The notes below the pieces were generated by a model that saw only the letters and a program-made list of their open reading frames with translations, did not search any database and was not told the DNA's origin. A DNA stretch of 64,000 nt from positions 6,884,501-6,948,500 of the forward strand of contig NC_087112.1 of NCBI RefSeq assembly GCF_963855985.1, in the 5' to 3' direction. Below, piece after piece: positions 58,996 through 64,000 of this stretch. The position numbers and the translations under genes were made by a program. Every line of letters starts with the position of its first letter. The stretch's first letter is position 1. Source of the DNA: Ostrinia nubilalis. Lineage: Eukaryota; Arthropoda; Insecta; Lepidoptera; Crambidae.

Positions 58996-60042
58996 ATATA
59001 TTTCATATTTTATCATCATACTTATTCAATCGTGAGTGCAATTTGTAGGTAATAATTTCATACAACGGTGATTATAAATATACGGTAATTAGTACATGGA
59101 AATTATAAAACGATAGTTTTTCTTCAAAATTTCCAAAATCTTCAGTGTATGCAAATACTGTCTTACTACAACGTATGAAGGCCAAAGTACTGAATCTATT
59201 TAAATTAACAACGTGGATCTACCTTCAAAAATCGAGTATAAAAATAAGGACATGGTAAATAGAAAAATTGAAAACCAAAGATATGGTAATTATACTCTTA
59301 CGCAATTCATCGACGGTACGCCAACGCAATAGACGTCTACTTGCTAACAGGTCTTAGAACTAACTAAGGGCTCGCGCCGCGCGCGTAAATGATGTGTCAA
59401 ATATTATTATTTAGGCTTGTGTGCCCAAAAATAGAAAACGTCACGGGAATTAGGACTTTCGCTCGGACAAGCAGTTTTTTAATTCTAATTATTTACAGAA
59501 TGGTTCTATTGAATAGATATTTTGCTATGCGTAAGACAATCTTTTGTACTCTTTAAAATGTTGAATGGAGTAAACCAAATCTATACGACATAAAAATTAC
59601 AGCCAAGTTTTAACATTAAGTCGGTGTGCGGACGCGTAACGGTAATTAGAGAACAGAGGTTCATGAAATTAATTAAGTCACAAATACTTAAAATAAAGGC
59701 CTATGATTTAATGCACAACTGGATGGGGTTGTTAAGTAACATATAAAAATACTTGCATGTCTCTAATTTGTCATTTTTAACGATTTAACAGCCCGGACAC
59801 GCAAAAACTAGCTCATCTGAGAATGGCCGTTGTGAACTTTTGGTAATCAAGCAATTTAACGAATGAAACTGCGTCAGGGGGGACTTCAACCTTAAATTGA
59901 ATACATTTTATCTAAAATAAATACGTATTTTACTGAATTCTGTTGAAAAATACGTTGACAGATTCATCTAATAATTCTTTTCATTTTAATTGACGCGCAA
60001 AACGTATTCTTGGAATAACAAAGCCCACGCAACAGTAGCAGC

Positions 60043-60062
60043 GGGCAAAAGCTTGTTTTAAC
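60043..60062 (+). mobile_element. Helitron-like 3' end relic
   Basis: GCAGCGGGCAAAAGCTTGT resembles the terminal GC block plus a mutated CTAGT. Confidence 0.25.
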
Positions 60063-60454
60063 GACTCCTTTATTTAAATCAACAACAGCACACTAAACTA
60101 TACAGTTTTGTTGCAAACTGACTCCTAATACAACTACATTAAAGGCCACAGTGTTAAACTTGACGTGCCTCTATGCCTCGGTTCACAATAGACGCACACC
60201 GCTTAGATCTGCGCAAGATCTGCGCGCACGCATAGTGACATGTCAATCTATGCCTGATGCATTATGCAGCAACAGCCTGTTTACACGCTGGACAAGCTCA
60301 AGCCCGTTAGAGCTTGACCACAGGTCGGGGAGGTCGGCCAGTTCATCCAAAATTTTAATATTTCTATTCTCAGCTTAGTTGTTTATCATCTGTCAATCGC
60401 ATTGCAATTGAGAGAAGTTGACCTTAAGCTTAGAATTTGTCCTGTCTTCTTCTG

Positions 60455-60560
60455 ATGAATTACGGGTTCAATAACAGTTTAACTTTCCCTTGAGACTTAA
60501 CAATTACAGGTCAGGTTTAATTGTAGTACAACCTATACTTGATCCTGGTTACACAGCAGT
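60455..60560 (+). repeat. dispersed repeat family B, divergent copy
   Basis: TTACGGGTTCAATAACAGTT, TAACTTTCCC and TTGATCCTGGTTACACAGCA align with the 50690 copy. Confidence 0.5.
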
Positions 60561-60597
60561 GCGTTGTTGAGAATGAGTCCATTAATAAGCCTCAAAG

Positions 60598-60643
60598 CAA
60601 AAAAATGGCTCACAAATAAAATTATTTGTGAGCCATTTTTTTG
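60598..60643. repeat. perfect 22-bp inverted repeat with 2-nt loop
   Basis: The left arm (60598-60619) contains ATGGCTCACAAATAA and the right arm (60622-60643) is its exact complement, separated by AA. Confidence 0.85.
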
Positions 60644-61077
60644 TTACATTTTATTTATAATTTAATAATCACAAAATTCGCTTTGACGAGAGATTGATTG
60701 ATATAACGTTTGTTTAAATTAAAACCGAATCAAAAATTTTATTGCTTGTTTATTTGAGCTGTGTCTTTCATTTTACCTGGTTTCACCGTAGACTCTTTTA
60801 TGACTCTACCGAACTGACTGAGGCATTTTATAGACTGTCCAGACCAGTTAGGCATTGTGGCCAGGCTAATTGGAGACCAGCCACGACGGCTTGTTTGAAG
60901 TGTGGCATACTGTTCTGGTTATTGCTATAACTTATTTGGTTTTTGGTCATTGGTTGTGTTTAGTTTTTTGCACTTTTGTCAACTAGTTCGTGAACTATTT
61001 ACTTATTTAGAGATTAACAAAACTTTTGACTAAGTTAAGAAATCAGATACTGCAGTAAGCTTATTTACCCTATTATT

Positions 61078-61228
61078 TATAAAAAGGAAAGATTTCATTG
61101 TTTGTTTGTATTAAATAAGTAGACTCCGAAATCGCTGGACCTAATTTGGAAAATACTTTCGCCATTAGAATTAAATCCTATATTATTTGTGATGAACAAA
61201 GGCAGTACGAAATTTGCCGGGTCAGTTA
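61078..61228 (+). mobile_element. Helitron-like relic
   Basis: AAAGATTTCATTGTTTGTTTG, CGCTGGACCTAATTTGGAAA, TACTTTCGCCATTAGAATTA and a terminal GCCGGGTCAGTTAGT fit a further Helitron-like family with a mutated CTAG. Confidence 0.5.
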
Positions 61229-61465
61229 GTTTTTATAAAAGGTTTCTTCCAGTCCACTGTGGTATGCACATCTTGCTTATGGTGCCTGAGGATATAGGAG
61301 TTAAAACATGTAGAGCCAATCTGATTGAAATAATTTTGTCCAAGATATTTGTATGTCAAGTAACTTTACCGATTCATACACTTACTTAATTATCGTAAAA
61401 CTAGTAAATAGGCAAGTTGACCTTAGTTAAACCACTCCGCAGTAATTGGAAGGCGAAGGCGCATC

Positions 61466-61675
61466 TAGGGTTGCCAGGTGTCCGGCTTTAGCCGGACATG
61501 TATGGCTTTTTAAGGACTTGTCCGGCCAAATGTTGTCTTGTCCGGCCAAATGTTGTCTTGTCCGGCCTGTCCGGCCTGTTCATTCAACCACTCAAGAGAT
61601 ATGAGGCTAATTGTGACATGGTCTATTAAAAACATATTATGTCCGGCTTTTGTGTTTTTGGACCTGGCAACCCTA
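61466..61675. mobile_element. 210-bp hAT-like MITE with internal TTGTCCGGCC tandem units
   Basis: TAGGGTTGCCAGGT and ACCTGGCAACCCTA are perfect inverted ends. The flanking 8-mers GGCGCATC and GGTACACC agree at five of eight positions, suggesting an eroded duplication. A 20-bp unit (TTGTCCGGCCAAATGTTGTC) is repeated about 2.5 times inside. Confidence 0.75.
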
Positions 61676-62387
61676 GGTACACCCACATAATGGCAGATAA
61701 TTTTGCAAATACAAGTAAATGTTTAAAATATTTTAGTACTTCTTAACTTTTGCAGTTAAATAAGTTATTATGGCCGTTTTTATGGTTCAAAACTTGACCA
61801 ATTACTTCTGTGATTGCAGACAGAATGTTTTGAAGTATTTTTTAGTTGTTAAAAGTTAGCTTGCTGTGTATATTTTTTCTGACGAAAGCACATCGAAATT
61901 TTACAGTATTCAGAACAATATTTCTTGAATTTTTGAACTTATACCGAAGACATAAAGTTAAAGATCGTACTGATTGCATCTTACTATTTTAACATCCACT
62001 GAATTGGCAATTAAACCAGTTGCAATTAAAACAAAACATATTTAGTATATTGCGTTCCATGTTCAAATTTTTATAACTTCAAAGGATCAGAAGCATATTT
62101 AAGTTCACATTTTAGCTTCATTCTCAAAATAACATAAAACCCTTAATTTTATATCCCAAACTTTAAAACCTGATAACTGCTTTCGGCCTTTGTTGTGAAA
62201 TTCGCCAGTTTGTCAGAATTTAGGACAAATAATGAAAAGCATAATCCCCAGTTTAAATTCGAGCTCAGATTTATAGGGTACCCGACGAAAAGTCCGGTGG
62301 GTAGTCAAAAAAAGGTGGAATATAAAAAGTGACCACTTCAGCCGGTGAGAATTATGGCGTCGAAATTTTGAACGAGTGACTTTGGTA

Positions 62388-62829
62388 TACAGGGTGAAGG
62401 CGTCGTTGAACAAAAATATATTGTTTTTTGTGTAATATGTTAATTTTTGACACATCCTAAATCCAGGCAGGACTAATTTAAGTCGGAAACCTTTTTATTG
62501 TTATATTAATATAACATTAAATAGCGTTTTACTTTCATGAGCAAAAAATGCTATTCTGATGATGAATCAAAGATAGATCGCTAAAAACAATTTTTTTAAT
62601 TAAACTTTTTTTTTAGTTTAACTAAACACAATTTTCAATTGTCCGCATTGATACAAAAACATGAATTAATGAATTTTCTTATGGAAGCTCACAAACACAA
62701 TGTTATTAACGTATTAAACAAAAGCCCAATAGATAGGTGGCAAAAACCATCGAAACAAACAACTCTGACACTCATGAGTGACACTTCAATTAAGCTACAA
62801 AAACATATCCTGACATGACTCACCCTGTA
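62388..62829. mobile_element. possible mariner-like MITE with short TACAGGGTGA ends
   Basis: TACAGGGTGA at 62388 (preceded by TA) and the complementary CACCCTGTA ending at 62829 are inverted over about 10 bp. TA is absent after the right end. No transposase is visible between them. Confidence 0.3.
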
Positions 62830-63205
62830 TGTTATCCTTCTTAGAAGGTCGGGCATGGTCACCGCGGGAGCCGTCCTTATTTTACGCCCATATATTACGG
62901 TCACACTAGTGACCACTCGCCGTTTTGGTATGGGTCATTTTTTTGCAGTTTTTTAGGGATCCGTACATAAAGGTGTCAACGGGACTCCATCAGATATTTC
63001 GTTGTCTGTCTGTCAGCGAGATTTGTGTTATGAACCTGAAATAAATATAAGGTTGAAATTTTCACAGAATGCTTCTGTTGCCGCTTTAATAAGAAAGTTA
63101 AAAATAAAAGTTCATACAAGAAACATTTTTTTAAATTTTATAATGGAAGTACAAGAAACCTTTTTTCTGTTTCTGTTCGATTTACGAAAGTATATTACTT
63201 ACACA

Positions 63206-63393
63206 CTAGCTTTTAGTCGCAGCTTCGCCTGAATTTCGGTCTATCACAGAAATATGGAAAAAAACCATGGGAGAAACTATGCTATATTATTTTTCCCTAG
63301 TTCTCAAATTGTTTCTGTACAATTTCACCTTAATCAGTTCAGTGATTTAAGCGTGAAAGAGTAACAAGTTCGCAAATTATAATTTTAGTAGGA
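63206..63393 (-). mobile_element. Helitron-like element
   Basis: It has CTAGCTTTTAGTCGCAGCTT, CGCCTGAATTTCGG, TTCACCTTAATCAGTTCAGT, GATTTAAGCGTGAAAGAGTA and AATTTTAGTAGGA (rc TCC start). Confidence 0.65.
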
Positions 63394-63424
63394 ATAATAG
63401 GATAATTTAAGTAGGTTTCTTGCG

Positions 63425-63535
63425 CTGCTTCTTCTCAACACTGGCCCATTTGTTGTCCTAGCAGTGGTAGGGTTAAATAATTTTGGGACGTGTAAAAGAG
63501 TTTTTTATAAGCCTATTTGCAAAATAAATAAATTT
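63425..63535 (-). repeat. composite repeat: RTE-like tail plus reversed partner of 24440
   Basis: CTGCTTCTTCTCAACACTGG and CCCATTTGTTGTCCTAGCAG resemble a divergent RTE-type end. TAGGGTTAA…GGGACGTGTAAAAG…AAGCCTATTTGCA is the reverse complement of 24440-24540. Confidence 0.45.
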
Positions 63536-64000
63536 TAATTTGGATAGAATAAAAGTACATGGTGGTCAGATCAGTTTTGTAAGATACGGAACCCGTTGTC
63601 CGTAAACTCAACTCGCACTTGCCCAGTTTCTTTTTATTTAGCGTCATTTCGTTCGAGAATTCATTGATTGAGACATAATTATTTATGCTAAAAGGTGGCG
63701 GTGCGTGAATCATGCCGTTCAGAAGTATCTATAAGGTTTTAAAGAACACCTAAGTAGTTAACGATTTAGGTAGATTTTTCTTATCTTTTTTTTAACCGCA
63801 CACGGACTTTTAACGTGTCTGTTAATTTGTATTAACTTGATTCAGAATAGGTGTCTTTTTTATCGCACTCATTTGCTAGAGTGGAATTTATTTGTTTCAA
63901 AAGTGTTAACAAAGGACATAAAAAATTAATAACAATACAATAACAAAATCGCACTTTTAGTTCTACCTCTAGGTAAGTTATTTGACTAAAGATACGTCTT

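Larger units (their letters stand above)
58996..61076. other. mostly unique DNA
   Basis: It contains GCGC-rich patches at about 59370-59390 (CTCGCGCCGCGCGCG) and 60195-60235, a family B copy (60455), and a perfect hairpin at 60598. No gene is recognised. Confidence 0.4.

Noticed and set aside
62388..62829. Firm assignment as a mariner MITE
   Set aside because: Only about 10 bp of inverted ends and no right-hand TA. Kept as a low-confidence feature only.

Overview
The window looks like nuclear DNA of a moth or butterfly (Lepidoptera). It is AT-rich, has no operons or long open reading frames, and is full of repeat types common in lepidopteran genomes: 3' ends of RTE-type retrotransposons with (TCA)n/(ATG)n tails, a tRNA-headed SINE, Helitron-like elements ending in a GC-rich block plus CTAG|T, and many short inverted-repeat elements (MITEs). 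I cannot name the species. No intact long gene, rRNA, functional tRNA or CRISPR array is visible. Most open frames of 60-145 codons look like chance or lie across repeats.

Layout. 1-2.7 kb is repeat-dense: nested RTE 3' ends, a hAT-like MITE with a perfect 8-bp target duplication, and a sense-strand RTE tail. 2.7-8.3 kb is mostly unique AT-rich sequence. 8.3-11.6 kb has more RTE tails, a mariner-like MITE with long perfect ends, and two palindrome-rich, GC-richer patches. 11.6-22.6 kb is mostly unique, with three or four MITEs and a decayed copy of a multicopy arthropod protein gene at 21.3-21.8 kb. 22.6-23.7 kb is a tight cluster of four different repeats. 28.7-35.1 kb holds several MITEs, Helitrons and a clear nested retrotransposon insertion. 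35.5-42.8 kb is the least repetitive part. It contains the only convincing host coding exon (37879-38293, + strand, coding from 38130), a 1.2-kb GC-richer non-coding island at 39.2-40.4 kb and a TATA-containing promoter candidate near 41.96 kb. 42.8-64 kb returns to repeats and unique AT-rich DNA, with a decayed Tc1/mariner-type transposase tail at 58.7-59.0 kb.

My reading is that the window lies inside or beside a large, widely spaced regulatory gene on the + strand. It shows one 5' exon (acidic/Gly/Pro start, then Ala- and His-rich) ending at a good splice donor, with long introns or intergenic DNA rich in possible control sequence and colonised by mobile elements. I could not identify that gene. 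No new multi-gene system was found. The most notable items are the orphan exon and its regulatory surroundings, the structured TIR and tandem-motif elements near 52-53 kb, two perfect short-loop hairpins, and several readable nested insertions.
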